Shown: positions 35,067 to 47,256 of the stretch, piece by piece
How positions within the stretch are numbered: the stretch's first letter is position 1
How the letters are laid out: the number at the start of each line of letters is the position of its first letter
From: Cucumis sativus
Lineage: Eukaryota; Streptophyta; Magnoliopsida; Cucurbitales; Cucurbitaceae
DNA: 64,000 bases
Assembly (NCBI RefSeq): GCF_000004075.3
Contig: NC_026655.2
Span: forward strand, 1,674,001-1,738,000
Reading direction: 5' to 3'
Notes under the pieces: model-generated
Told to the model about the DNA's origin: nothing
Databases searched by the model: none
What the model saw: only the letters and a program-made list of their open reading frames with translations
Position numbers and translations under genes: made by a program

Positions 35067-37820
35067 ATGGACTTCAGTATCTCCCTGTTTCTTGTTTTCG
35101 TTTCTCTACCAGCTATCTTGGCTCAGGGGGCGACACATGCTAGTATCATAGTAGATGGAGCTGCGGTAGTTGCTGAAACTGATGATAACTATATCTGTGC
35201 CACCATTGATTGGTGGCCTCATGACAAGTGTAATTACAATCGTTGTCCATGGGGGTATTCTTCTGCAGTAAATTTGGTGAGAATTTGATACTCTGCGTCT
35301 TCAATGTTTGAATAAAGGATTTGGTCACTTATTCTCTGTGATTGATTCAAGTTCTATTTGTTTCCTTCTCTCAGAACTTGTCTCATCCTCTCCTCATCAA
35401 GGCTATACAAGGTATTCTTTTTTGTACTGTGAATCTTGATGTTTTTATCCATTTAACTATACTAAGTGTAACAAAATCTTTTCTTATAAGAATCCTCTTA
35501 ACTGCAATACTTACTCTGATATTGTGGTGGGTTCACTTGTGAAAGCTTTTGAGCATTTGAGGATAAGAATTGGTGGTTCTCTACAAGATCAAGTGTTGTA
35601 TGACGTAGGAAATTTAAAGACACCTTGCCATTTATTTCAAAAGGTGAGTTGGGGGCTGTTTGGTTTTTCCAAGGGGTGTTTGCACATGAGTAGATGGGAT
35701 GATCTAAACCAATTATTCAAGACCACAGGGTAAGACGTTTGTTTCTTTTCTTTCTTGGTTTGCATTTGTATCTTGTTTGTCTTTCATTATATGTTTGAAG
35801 CGTAGGCATATTATGGTGACAGAATTACTACCATTCAATGTTAGTGTAGATCTTGTTTTTACTATTTCAGAAAGGCCTCCCTTAGTGAGGGTTGATGAAG
35901 CTTGGTCATTATAGTGCAAGTACAACCTGATATTTTCTTATTAAAAAGTAGCCATAAAAAGTTAAATCCTTTAGTTCTCTAATTCCTTTATGTTCTCGAT
36001 CTTTATCAAGGATTATGCTTGTTAGTTGTTATAAAAGGAAATATTAGATTGGAGCATTACTACACGTCTTATCACGGAACAAATCTTTCATTTTCAGGGC
36101 CATAGTAACCTTTGGCTTGAATGCACTACATGGAAGACACCAGATTCAGAGAGATAAATGGGGTGGAGAGTGGGACTCTACTAATGCTCGGGATTTTATG
36201 AATTACACCGTATCAAAGGGATATGTGGTAGATTCATGGGAATTTGGTAAAATACTCTAAAAGTTACCATCCAGTAGGAGCATTTGGCCTGTGGCTTCAG
36301 CTGAAATTTCATGTCCTTAAAATTTCAGGTAATGAATTGAGTGGACATGGTGTTGGTGCAAGTGTTGACGTTGCAACGTATGCAAAAGATGTGATCAAAC
36401 TAAGAGAAATCATCAATGATTTGTACAAGAATTCCAACTCAAAACCTTCACTCGTAGCACCAGGAGGATTCTTTGAACCGGAGTGGTATGCTAAGCTTCT
36501 TCAAGTTTCAGGATCTAATGTTGTGAATGTCGTCACACATCATATTTACAATCTTGGGGCTGGTAAGTTAATGCAATGTCCAAAAGACAAATGGATCAAT
36601 TTGGTTGTCTGTTCAATTGTTCATTGTCGTTCTTTTCGTATCAGGCATTGATCCTCATCTTACAAACAACATCCTGGATCCACATTACTTAAGCAGGGTA
36701 TCGGAAGTCTTCAATAGGCTAGACCAAACCATTCAAGTTCATGGTCCATGGGCGTCTGCATGGGTTGGAGAGTCTGGCGGGGCCTATAACAGCGGTGGTC
36801 GCCATGTATCCAACACATTCATTAATAGCTTTTGGTAATCTTCATTCCCATAAACATGTAGTTCTGGCCTTATCTTACTTGTTTTGAATTGGGTGTAATG
36901 TCACGGAATCGTTTGTATGTTACATGTAAACTTTAGGTACTTAGATCAGCTGGGATTGGCATCCAAGTACAATACCAAAGTGTATTGTAGGCAGACATTA
37001 ATTGGGGGTCACTATGGTCTACTCAACACATCCACACTTGTGCCAAATCCAGATTTTTACAGGCAATAATTTTACAAATTTAGCAATATTAACTCCTTTA
37101 GTCAAATTTTTATCCCTTTGTGAATCTTATCTTTAGATCTGTTTAATTTTCTGAACAGTGCTCTTCTGTGGCATCAACTAATGGGGAAAATTGTTCTTCC
37201 TATCGGTACTGATGCTTCATCGTATTTACGATCTTACGCTCATTGTTCAAAAGGAAATGTAAGTACTCTTTTCATTCACTTTGAAGGCATTTTTTAGAAC
37301 TAGCTTTAAATGGGCTTAAATCATCAATTCAAATATACTCCCTATTGAAGTTGTTCCAACATAATCTTGGACACGTTATCCATAATGAAGATAGTAGCTT
37401 ACTTTGATTGTTGTATTCTGTTTGTAGACTGGTGTGACTGTACTTCTGATCAATTTGAGCAACCAGACACAATTCTCAATCCATGTCCAAAACAGCAAAA
37501 ATATGTTCCTGGATGTCCAGGAAAATGGGGTTAGGAGAGAAAAATCCTTCCTCAAAGGCATGAAGAAGACTGTAGCATGGATTGGCAACAAGGTCTCTGA
37601 TGCAACAGTTTCAAGAGAAGAATACCACTTGACTCCAAAAGATGGCTACCTACAAAGCCAAACCATGGTTCTAAATGGAACTCCATTGGAGCTCACAGCT
37701 GATGGAGACATTCCAAATTTAAATCCTATCCTCCGAGACGTCAACACGCCGATCCATATGGATCCATTGTCCATTGCTTTTGTAGTATTCCCCAACTTTG
37801 ACGCACCGGCTTGCTCGTGA
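35067..37820 (+). CDS. Heparanase-like protein (GH79 beta-glucuronidase, AtGUS3 type), 9 exons
   Basis: Exons 35067-35276, 35375-35411, 35546-35729, 36098-36246, 36329-36562, 36645-36834, 36937-37062, 37159-37258 and 37428-37820 join to 541 codons (540 residues), matching the roughly 536 of Arabidopsis GUS3. The first 23 or so residues are a hydrophobic signal peptide (ISLFLVFVSLPAILAQG). The GH79 acid/base glutamate is E196 in WEFGNELSG and the nucleophile E314 in WVGESGGAYNSGG. Conserved blocks LRIRIGGSLQD, GLFGFSKGCL and VAPGGFF are intact. In plants this family removes glucuronic acid from arabinogalactan proteins in the wall or vacuole, which affects cell elongation; heparan sulfate is not a plant substrate. 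Intron 7 has a GC donor (acag|gcaata). The ATG at 35067 was chosen because it opens the signal peptide. It is isolated, on the opposite strand to its left neighbour. Confidence 0.95.
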
Positions 37821-38702
37821 TTACAAATGTTACTTTCCTCATGCTTTTGCAGCGCAACTGTAAAGTTTATTGAAGCTGCATAACTTATGAATAATTGTTT
37901 AATATCATCAACAAGTTATTGTTTCCGTAAGGATTCATTGGAAAGATGTATGTATGATAAGGCGTGGTCAACAAAGCTGTGAAGAAACAAAAATGTTGCT
38001 TTATGGTGACGAACATAAATGCTACCAAATGGTGTTGTATTTAATTGTCTTTGCAATTCTTTTATTGGAGAAGCTAAAGAAATCTGTCAATTCTGGGTTA
38101 CTTTTATAAATATTAGGCCAATGATCCAAAAAAAAAAATTGTAACCTGAATTGAAAAGTTGGTGAGTGTTCTGATTGTCATATGATTATTTTTTTTGTCA
38201 ACTATTCGATTAAAAACTGCGCTCAATGATTCACTGATCGTATGATATTTTATTATCATCTAATCTTTATTTGATATTGCTTGCTTCGCGAGCTAATGAT
38301 ACATATTTCTATTTGATTACTATATGATATTAATTACCAATTATAACCATTATAATTAACGGATTTTATTTTCACATGGTATGTCCTTTCATCACTGTTG
38401 ATGCCCTCATTATTAGATATAAGAGAAACATTTGACAGAATAAAAATTGTAAACGAATCCTAGTTCTTAACAATGGGTCTCATCCCCTTCATTACTATAT
38501 TATATATAGGAGTTTTTTCAAAAATGGAAAAAATTATACTCGAAAAAATTATACGTGAAGTTTGTCCTCTAAGCTCCTCTGGATTCTCATGGTCCCTCTA
38601 TATTATTATTATCATTATTATTATTATTATTATTGACTAAACAGTCATCTTTGGGTAAGAACTTCTAGGAATATGAACCTTCACTAAGATTCCGTTTCCC
38701 AA
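37821..38702. other. 3' flank and intergenic DNA
   Basis: Contains the 3' untranslated region of the heparanase-like gene and an AT-rich stretch with an ATT/TTA trinucleotide run near 38598-38632. No gene seen. Confidence 0.7.
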
Positions 38703-39308
38703 TCGGATGTTTTGATCATCGACCCTAAACAATATCGATGGAGACATCTTTACTCCCTACCTGGTGTCTTCAAGAGTGATGGGGCTTATGATATATACTC
38801 TAGACATTGAAACTGAAAAAATTGAATCAAGTGTTGTCTTGTAGGTTGTAAATTCCACACGGATGTCTATACAACAACTTAATGGTACGGATTATGCAAT
38901 TTTTTTATATAAAATACGAAAGTCAAGTGTGGAGGATGCAGGAGAAAAAACTCATGGATTAGAGATTTTGTTATTATTGATGAATACCGCCTATATTTTG
39001 GCCGAATAACTCTCATGAAAGCCTACGAAAATGGTGAGATATTGTTCATGATCATACCAAGATTTTTTTGTTTGTATAATCCTTCCACCGGGAGGAAGAA
39101 GATCCTAACGCTAAAGAGTAAAGAAAAGTTAATTCTAGGCATTTATCAAATAGAATTCAATTTTGACTCTCTTCCAAACATTTTGGAAGCTGATGATGAT
39201 GATGAGAGTCTAATTATGAGAAGGAGATCAAGCAGAAGCTGGAGACCGATGGAAAGCGTACTCATGAAAAGCAGAAGCATACTCTTGAGAAAGTTAATAT
39301 TATATTGA
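38703..39308 (+). pseudogene. Truncated F-box gene copy
   Basis: Nucleotide similarity to the C-terminal half of the intact F-box gene at 43549-44751 runs from the atcgaccctaaacaat block to the end. Compared with that gene it lacks the F-box half, has an internal deletion after the CTACCTGGTG block, an in-frame TAG where the intact gene reads GAA (near 38842), and an extra A in the ggagaaaaaactc run. Only the last part (from about 39015) is open. It lies 5 kb from the intact gene in the same orientation, consistent with old local duplication. Confidence 0.85.
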
Positions 39309-40935
39309 GAAGATCATCATTCTTATTATTATTATTTTTTATTTTTCTTTTTGTGCGTTTGGGAAGATTGTGGTCTTTTTTTTCTTTCCTTTTTAAGATT
39401 ATGATTGTGATTTAGATTATTTAATGCTTTTAAGGATAATTTTGATTTTTTTTTCTTTTATCCGTTTATAGTATGCATCGTAGTCTATTTTCAAGTTCTT
39501 TTTGTTATTGTCAAAATTCTTAAAACCAAAATATTAATGAAAAATATCAAATCAACATTAGTTTTCATTTATTTTTAATAAAATCAACGTTTTGATTTAA
39601 ATTAAAGATTGATAAAAAGATTTTGTTTTTCTTTTCAACTATTAGTCGGTAATAACTACTTTTTAATATAGAAAATGTGGAAAATTAAACATGCATCAAA
39701 ATTCTACAACCCTAAACTAAACTGAGTTAGGGTTAAGTAAGTTTTTACATTCGTAATCTCCACATGAAATCGAACTAACTGAACTACCAATAATAGAGTT
39801 AACCTAGCTACTATCTTTCGAACTAAAAACCGAGTTGTTAGACTTGGCATGTTGTCAATCCAATTATTACGAGAGCCTAAATACTATAAGAGTTCAATTT
39901 CTCAATGAGAGTCCAATGAGTTGTAAGACTCATTTTTGCAAGTAAATGACATGCAACTGATCCATAGTCGAATAACACACAACCCATTAACTTAGTGGGC
40001 TCCTTATGTCAACTTCTCAAGTTAAAGTTAGTGTGATTATCAAACAAAATGTTGTATTTTTTCAATAACTTTAGTTAAATATAGTGTTCCAATCATTATT
40101 TTATTTCATAATTTTAAAGTGTCAAATTATGTTAGTAGCTTTCTAATATCTTACCGTAGTTAATACAAATATTGAGTGAAAAATCAAATTAGAGTTGAGT
40201 GTGTGATATTTTAAATTTGTGTCTAAAAGAATTAATCAAATTTTCAAATTTGTGTCAAATGATCAATATCAACAATTTTGTATTGGTTTTGTCATTGAAA
40301 TCATTACATTAATTTTGGTCTCTGTCTACATTTTTTTATGACAATGTAAAAAAATGAGGGCAAAGATACGATGTGCCTACCTAATTTCAAGCACATAATC
40401 GTTTTTTTATGACAAAATAAATATACGAAACAAAGTTATGTGGAGCAATTTTATTCTAATTTATGTATTGTTTTTCGACATAATTTATGCGGCTAAAAAT
40501 CCCACTTTCTAAAAATTATTTTTATTTTTTTACCACGGTTACTACAAAAATCCAAATTTCCCCTCCCTAATTAAAACCCACGTTTTCCCACTTTTATTTT
40601 CACTTAAACAAATAAAACCTAGGGTTGAAAAAACCCGAATCGACTCGGTTCGGTTTGGATTGGGTTGAGTGTTACAACAATAATATTGTCGAATCGAACC
40701 GATTGGGTTGGAGGTTAACTGGTTAGGTTAAAATTGAAATAACTCAGTCCGTCTTCTCTTCTACCTTCTCCATTTCTTCGTCTCTATGTTCTCCACTTGC
40801 CTTTTGTTGAAATTACCAAAAATAGGACAAAGTTTTGAGGCTCAAAGAGTTTTGGGATGGTTTTTGAAAAGGCAGAGTTTTAGGACAAATAATACGAACA
40901 TGGTTCAAACGATGACGACGTGGCTTCAAACGGCA
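39309..40935. other. Intergenic region without a recognised gene
   Basis: AT-rich, no coding signal. Around 40625-40740 it contains a pyrimidine/purine-skewed aaaacccgaatcgactcgg / aatcgaaccgattgggttgg segment of the kind common in dispersed plant repeats. Near 40895-40955, tacgaacatggttca occurs twice, at the right border of which the duplicated helicase fragment starts. Confidence 0.6.
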
Positions 40936-42010
40936 GAATACGAACATGGTTCAGGATATTTTTTGCAGGCTCAATGATCAGATGGGGTTCACCATTATGA
41001 ACCATCGATGCACCAGAGCCTAACTTCTCTTCCTGCGTTCCATTAACACGCAGATTAACACCCACACATTGAAGATTAGAAATACAAATGTCTTGAGAAT
41101 TCTTATAAATACTCTACCTTCTGCGTTTGATCGCTCTCTCCACTTTGCTCATCCATTTGAGGACTGGAAGCTCTCTCAGGACTTCTGGTGTCAACTTCGG
41201 TAAAACACTCTCTTCTGATTTTCCCATTGAGAGCAAATCTTTGTTTAGGAGCACAGATAACATTTCATCCTGTAATAATAAGTATATTTAAATTTATATC
41301 TCAGAAACACAAACACTGCAACAGAAGCTAAACTGAAATTCAAAATATATTTGTTGAAAAATTAGACACTGAAACATGCAAGCATATGCTCTTTCCTCTT
41401 ACTCTGACCAATTGCCTTAATAGTTGTTTGATCTGTTTCAGTTTGAGTTGTATTGCCCATGTCGTCATTTTGATCAGATGGATAATCAATCTAGGAATTC
41501 AACTCACCTTTTACTTCAACCTCCAAAGATACATGGCCTTGAGGTCTCGTTCCTTTTGAGGAGACTTCAATACATGTTGTTGAGTTCATATCACTCTCAG
41601 AACTTGCATTTCTTCTGCCACATGCTTCTAGATAAGAAACGTGTTCTACCTATCCATTGACATAAAATGTAATTTCATACCAATGACTTTATGACCAGAA
41701 TGCATAAAATATAATAAATGAACAAAACCAAGAAAAGGAATGTATTCTACCATTTTTTTCTTCACATTTTTTTTAAAGTTGTGAAGGTAACGAAATAACA
41801 TAAGCGAGTCAAGAAAACACCGTCCAAGTGACATGTATAAACACGTTGGAGTAATTACAAAAAAGAAAGCAGAAAATAAAATAGAGTTGCAAATGATGAC
41901 ATCCGTAAAAATATTTCGATATAAAAATATCAAGAATACCGACGAAGCTACACAATACAAGAAACTTTTAGCAAAACTCTCGAATAATAGGTTCACTAAG
42001 AGCCCTTATA
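40936..42010 (-). pseudogene. Inverted DNA copy of exons 15-17 of the ZRANB3-like gene, introns included
   Basis: Read on the minus strand, this segment follows 14088-15178 of the helicase gene: the start of the copy (gggctcttagtgaacctatt) matches intron 14 sequence, then exon 15, intron 15, exon 16, intron 16 and exon 17 (LGSGASMVHNGEPHLIIEP) in order. Retained introns show it is a DNA-level duplication, not a retrocopy. It has a stop in the exon 15 copy (a tag where the source reads gccaat), a two-base insertion in the exon 16 copy, and no flanking helicase exons. It cannot encode a helicase; the source exons encode an acidic linker, not a catalytic motif. It abuts a Ty3/gypsy fragment on the right. 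Confidence 0.92.
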
Positions 42011-42044
42011 TAGACAACATCATTGGTCTTTTTGCAGGGTGGAA

Positions 42045-42690
42045 AATGGGCCATTTTGGTGAATCTATCTACAAGTATTATGACATTATCATTCTATCTT
42101 TGTGTCTTAGGTAGCCCAGTATAAAATCTACTTATAAATAATATTCCCATATAGACATAGGAATTGGCAAAGGTTGTATAGTCCAGCATTGGTGCTAGAC
42201 CCTTTAGCTGTTTGGCATATAGGGCAACTCTTCACAAAATTATTTGTCTTTTCGTAATTGTGGCCAATAATTTCTAGAGGAAAGTATTTCAAGAGTCTTG
42301 TCTTGCCCGAAGTGACCAATTAGTCCTCCGGAGTGTGCTTCCTTTAGTAGGGCTTCTCTTAGGGACGTATGGGCTATGCACAATTTTTCTCATTTGAAAA
42401 GAAATCAATCAACTATGTGAAACTCTCCGACTTCAAGGTGATGTGTGCATTTGTACAACATTTTGTTGAAGTGAGCATCATCTTCATATAGGTCTGGGAG
42501 ATGTTTGAATGATATCACCTTAAATGATAATATAGAAAGTAAGGAGTGTTTTCTACTTAGTGCATCAACTACTTTGTATGTCTTTTCCACTTTGTGATTG
42601 ATAACAAAATCCTATTTTTGTAGAAAGGAGATCCATCTAGCGTGCATCTTTGTAGGGATTGATCAATTGGTTCTGATTCAAACCTGTTTG
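42045..42690 (-). mobile_element. Broken Ty3/gypsy pol fragment (RNase H end to integrase)
   Basis: Minus-strand frames show, in order, ARWISFLQK followed by a stop and FVINHKVEKTYKVVDALSRK (RNase H end and connector), LPDLYEDDAHF, then CPICQTAKGSSTNAGLY (the CxxC half of the integrase zinc-binding domain) and DFILG (the start of the integrase core). Stops and frame shifts separate the pieces. No LTRs were identified. It directly adjoins the duplicated helicase fragment. Confidence 0.9.
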
Positions 42691-43548
42691 CTGACTTTAG
42701 TTTTGGTAAATCATTTTTTATTTTAATACATTTAATTCGATCATTATTTTTTGCTTAATGCTACGTTTTTTTTTTCTTCTCATTTATAGCAAAATTGAAC
42801 CTCCTACCTTCATATACTTCATAAATTGGTCATCTCCACTATCATTGCCGATTGTATATTTTATGTTCTACTAACACACTTTCCACGAAAAATTCTAATA
42901 TATATATATGATATACCTATGTATATTACATAAATCACAACTTTTTCCAATAATTTTATTTTAAAAAATAATGTAAAACATATGGTAAAATAAAAAATAT
43001 TGATAAAAATAGAGTAATGAAGTCGTGGAACAAATGAAAATAGGGTATTCAATATCCTAATTCTTATCCATTTCCATTACCATCATCCCTTCCACTTAGA
43101 AGAAAATGAAAATTAAGATATATTAAATATCCTAATTATTTAAAAAAATATATATATATATATATATATATTAAATATTCTAATTATGGATAAAGAAATT
43201 TGTTAATAAGAAAATAATCAAAATTTAATAGAAAACGTGAATTTAATAAGAAAATTTGGAAATTGGAGATTAAGATATTTTAATATATGTTTAAAGAAAA
43301 AATAAAAAATAATATGTTTTTTAATAAGGAAATAATAAAATTGAAATTGAAAATATGGGATTAATTTAATAAGGAAAGATAGTTGTAGGGATATTCTATT
43401 TAAATTGTAGAAAAAAAATAATGATAAATATAATATAATTTAGAAATAAAGAAATTCTAATTAAGCGATAATCCGAAGGTTGAGGTATTTAAATACCATT
43501 GTGCCGAAAAACAAAGAAAGAAATCCTAATTTCATTCGAAAGAAAGCC
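42691..43548. other. AT-rich 5' flank of the F-box gene
   Basis: Very AT-rich with a TA dinucleotide run (about 43149-43171). No gene seen. It includes the probable promoter of the F-box gene; no distinct core element can be chosen among the many TA-rich runs. Confidence 0.6.
43149..43171. repeat. TA microsatellite
   Basis: About eleven TA units in the upstream region of the F-box gene. Confidence 0.9.
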
Positions 43549-44751
43549 ATGGAGATTACGGATTGGGTTAGTGGGCTTCCATCCGATATTGGTAAGACAA
43601 TCTTCTCCAAACTTCTTGTTTCCAATTTACCAGCTTGTAGAGTTGTATGTAAAGCTTGGAATGAGTTGATTTTAGATCATGCTTCCTCAGCTTCTAAATT
43701 CCTTACAAATGATTTCATTCTATTTACCTGTGATGTACTCCATCCCTTCCCCTGTCCTGATAATCATACCAATCCCAACATGCATTGTTTACGTTTTGAT
43801 AATTTAGATTTGGATTTGGATTTGGATTTAGAATTGGAAGTGAATAAATCCTCCAGCTTTGAGGCCGGCGTCGTTTACAAACTCATTAATTCTTGCAATG
43901 GCCTCCTGCTTATCTACAAACTCCCTCTTTGTTTCCCCGGCGAATTCCTTTTGCGTGTCGGCATATTTAATCCAATGACCAATGAGTTCTTCCAAGTTCC
44001 TCATGATGAGATTGTTGAGTACCATTATGGGTTTGGTTTCATCCCTGCCACAAAGCAGTACAAATTATTTAGAGTCAACTTCCCGCTTAATGTACGGCCG
44101 GAAGAACCCAATTCTGTTTCTCACTTGGATGTTTTGACGTTTGGTAGAAGTGAAATCATCGACCCTAAACAATCCCAATGGAGACGTCTTTACTCCCTAC
44201 CTGGTGGCGTCGAGAATCATGGTGCTCATGTGAATGGAGTTATCTATTGGTTGGGAGAAGGAAAAGAACAAAATGAGTATGTGGTGTATACTCTCGACGT
44301 TGAAACTGAAAAAATTCAATTAAGTGCTGTCTTGGAAGTTGTCAATCCCATGTGGATGTCTATACAACAATTTAATGGTACTGTTTATGCAGTTTTTCAT
44401 ATGGAAGAAGCAACTCAAGTGTGGAGGATGCAGGAGAAAAACTCATGGATTAGAGATTTTGTTATTGATGATTGCAACCTTACTCTCGTGAAAGCCTATG
44501 AAAATGGTGAGATGTTGTGTATGGTCAAACCAACCGTTTTTTGGTTGTATAATCCTTCAACCGGGAGTAAGAAGGTTCTATCACTCAGGAATGAGAAAAA
44601 GATATTTTTAGGCATTTGTCACCTAGAATTGAATTTTGGCTCTCTTCTAAACATTTTGGCCGGTGATGAGAGTGTTGATGAAGTTCTAATTAAGAGAAAC
44701 AAAGCAAAGAGAAGCAGAAGCAAAGCAAAGAGAAGCAGAAGCCATGGATGA
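43549..44751 (+). CDS. F-box protein with C-terminal FBA-type (associated) domain, intronless
   Basis: The ATG at 43549 opens 400 residues. Residues 5-46 (WVSGLPSDIGKTIFSKLLVSN, then CRVVCKAWNEL) form an F-box, which binds SKP1 in an SCF ubiquitin ligase. The rest matches the F-box-associated repeat class: SCNGLLLIY, GIFNPMTNEFFQVP, YGFGFIPATKQYKLFRV, VNGVIYWLGEG and LYNPSTG are typical blocks. Oddities are an Asp-Leu repeat (LDLDLDLDLELE, near residues 87-98) and a C-terminal tandem KAKRSRS coded by a 21-base repeat. The target is unknown; such genes expand and decay quickly, and a broken relative lies at 38703-39308. An in-frame extension upstream lacks an ATG, so 43549 is preferred. Confidence 0.9.
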   Translation: MEITDWVSGLPSDIGKTIFSKLLVSNLPACRVVCKAWNELILDHASSASKFLTNDFILFTCDVLHPFPCPDNHTNPNMHCLRFDNLDLDLDLDLELEVNKSSSFEAGVVYKLINSCNGLLLIYKLPLCFPGEFLLRVGIFNPMTNEFFQVPHDEIVEYHYGFGFIPATKQYKLFRVNFPLNVRPEEPNSVSHLDVLTFGRSEIIDPKQSQWRRLYSLPGGVENHGAHVNGVIYWLGEGKEQNEYVVYTLDVETEKIQLSAVLEVVNPMWMSIQQFNGTVYAVFHMEEATQVWRMQEKNSWIRDFVIDDCNLTLVKAYENGEMLCMVKPTVFWLYNPSTGSKKVLSLRNEKKIFLGICHLELNFGSLLNILAGDESVDEVLIKRNKAKRSRSKAKRSRSHG

Positions 44752-46147
44752 ATAATATACAGCAATGTGGAGTGATGAGAAGTGCTTGAATTTGGTAAGG
44801 TAAATCTTTTTTAACTAAACTATGTTGACAACTTATATAAGTAGACGATCAAGATAGTCTAGAGCACGGCGATGAAACATCAGGATCCCAAAATCAATGT
44901 TATTGAGAAAGAGGGATAGTGTGAGTGATTAGGAGTTATTTTCTATGAGTTAATTCTCATTCTTTCAGTATCCATTTATTTATATATGGGACAATTTTAA
45001 AAATAATAAAATAAATTAAAATATTTACGGGCCATAGAAAAATTTTAAATTCTATAACGGATAATTTTCTATTATTATAGTATATCAATTACTATTCATT
45101 ATAGAATTTGTTGCATTTTGTAAATATTTTATAAAATCTACTATTTTAAAAAAAAAATTCTTAAATTAATGTAATTTAGTTATTAAAAAATATTTTAATG
45201 TACATATGTTATTATTAATAATTTAAAAAATACACCATATATTTAATAATTAAAAAATTGAATTATAAATTTTCATTAGTTACAAATAAATAAAAAATAA
45301 AATACATAACTCATAAAAGATTGAAATTTCAGTATGGTTTGATTTTAAAGATAAAAATTTATAACTATTTAATTATTTAAAAATATCCATCAAATTTCTC
45401 ATATTCTAAGAAAGAAGACGATATCAAATTTTAAATTTAAATTTTAACAAAAACTTTAAAAAGAAAGGTCTTGGAGAGAAAAAAAAGCAAAATAATCAAA
45501 TTTAATTTAATTTTTTACCAAATAACTAAATTGGAGAGAGAAACTTTGTCTTCTAAAAATTATTAAAAACTACAATATTATAACAAATATTTTTAAAAGT
45601 AAAATAAATCTCTAAATATTTATTTCATTTACAATATTTAAATTAAACCTTATAGCTTATTTTCTAATATTTAATTTCTAAATTATATTACATTTATCCA
45701 TCTAGATTATATTTATCATTATTTCTTTTTGTTTCCTAATACACTTGACACGATTAATTACCCTACTAGAAGGTAGATATTATTCTTTTATCTCATAGAA
45801 TAATCAAACAGTTCACTTAAGAAAACTCATTATTAGAATTAGAAGCATATATATTTAGTTGAAAAAGAAGAAATATATGCACATTATTGCCTATTCACAT
45901 ACCATCAAACAAATAATTTTTTTTAATGAAATAAAATTTTTAATTAAAGTTAAATACTATTTAGTTTATATAATAGAACAAAATTAAATTTTATTTCATA
46001 TGATTTAATTTAGCCTTCGTAAGTATAATAATCGACAATATATTGTTTTCTATTAATTTATTATTGTTATTGTTGTGATGCCAAAGAAAGTCTTCGTCAA
46101 ATCCCTAAACTTTCTTTCACTAAACTATTCTATCGATTTCTTCGAAA
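44752..46147. other. AT-rich intergenic region
   Basis: Nothing coding seen. It is dominated by A/T runs and contains the 3' flank of the F-box gene and the promoter of the LYR-motif gene. No repeat family recognised. Confidence 0.7.
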
Positions 46148-46420
46148 ATGGCGTCCCCAACGAGATCGGAGGCCCTTTCGCTTCTTCGCTCTCTGATCCG
46201 TACAGCCCGTCACTTCTCCGATTACAACATCAGAGAGTACGCCAAACGACGCGCGGTCGATGGCTTCCGCCATAACCGAAACCTTTCCGATCCTCCATCC
46301 ATTTCTTCCGCCTATGCCGATGGCAAGGCTCAGCTTGAAGTTGCTAAAAGACAGTCCGCCGTTTACTCCCTCTATGGGCCGAAGGTAAAGAGCATCATGG
46401 AGGCTCATCGCATAAACTGA
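46148..46420 (+). CDS. ISD11: LYR-motif protein, LYRM4/ISD11 type (mitochondrial Fe-S cluster assembly)
   Basis: A single exon of 90 residues, the usual length for this family. The sequence MASPTRSEALSLLRSLIRTA, then SDYNIREYAKRRAVDGFRHN, matches ISD11 with the LYR-position tripeptide read as LLR and the conserved DYN.REY and phenylalanine (F-R) block. ISD11 binds and stabilises the cysteine desulfurase NFS1, together with acyl carrier protein, in the mitochondrial matrix. The start is chosen as the first ATG with the conserved N-terminus. GC content is clearly higher than in the surroundings, as expected for coding DNA. It has no introns and no obvious operon-like partners. Confidence 0.93.
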   Translation: MASPTRSEALSLLRSLIRTARHFSDYNIREYAKRRAVDGFRHNRNLSDPPSISSAYADGKAQLEVAKRQSAVYSLYGPKVKSIMEAHRIN

Positions 46421-47256
46421 ATACGGAAGCTCTTTTTCCTTAATTTATTGTAATTCTAATTCTATTGTGATAGATTTCGTGAGTAAGGGTTTATTTCTGC
46501 TTCACGGATCATACCTTTTCTACTAAGAATTTAATAAATCGTTTGAGTAATTAATCCTTGACTGTGGGATGAAATATGAAATATTTGGTGATGATGAAAA
46601 CATGATTACACTGATCTTCTCATTCGTTTTGATTTGTTGATATGATCTCCTTTCCAATTTTTTTTTTTTTTTTTGTATGGATAAAATCCATTGGAACAAC
46701 AGATTTTAGTCTTGAAAACTTGTTCTATGAATCTTGATTAATTCGATAGCTTGTTTTTCTTTCCGATTCGTTTTAATCATTATATTATCAAAATTTTACT
46801 TATACTTTCATTTTGATGATTATAATATTAATTTCATTTCGTTTTGGTTAACCATTTCGATCACCTTAAATGAAATAAAGTGAAAATGAGAGGAGATTAA
46901 GATGATCACTTTATAAGAGTATCAAAGTAGTCCAAAATGAACATATTTGATCAAAATGAACCAAAGTAAAAGTACAGAGAGATTGGGATTCCAAATGTAT
47001 TTTTTTCCATTTTGGAATCCATTAAAAACCATAAGAGAATCGTAGAAGAAAAAACATGTAATTTGTCTACAAACTACATAGTGAACCAAACTATTTCACA
47101 ACTGTTTTGAGGGGAAAAAAAGTAAATGTTTTTGCTTTTGGAGGAAAGTAAGACAGACAGGAAGAGACTGTAAATCAAAAGGAAAGCCATTCCAGTCAAG
47201 CATATTACCATCATATTGGTTGATGGTAAAAATGAGACGAGACCTTGCAAAGCGTT
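46421..47256. other. Intergenic space between convergent genes
   Basis: Holds the 3' untranslated regions of the LYR-motif gene (plus) and the SNAP33-type gene (minus). An oligo-T run of about 16 lies near 46658-46674. No other feature seen. Confidence 0.7.
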
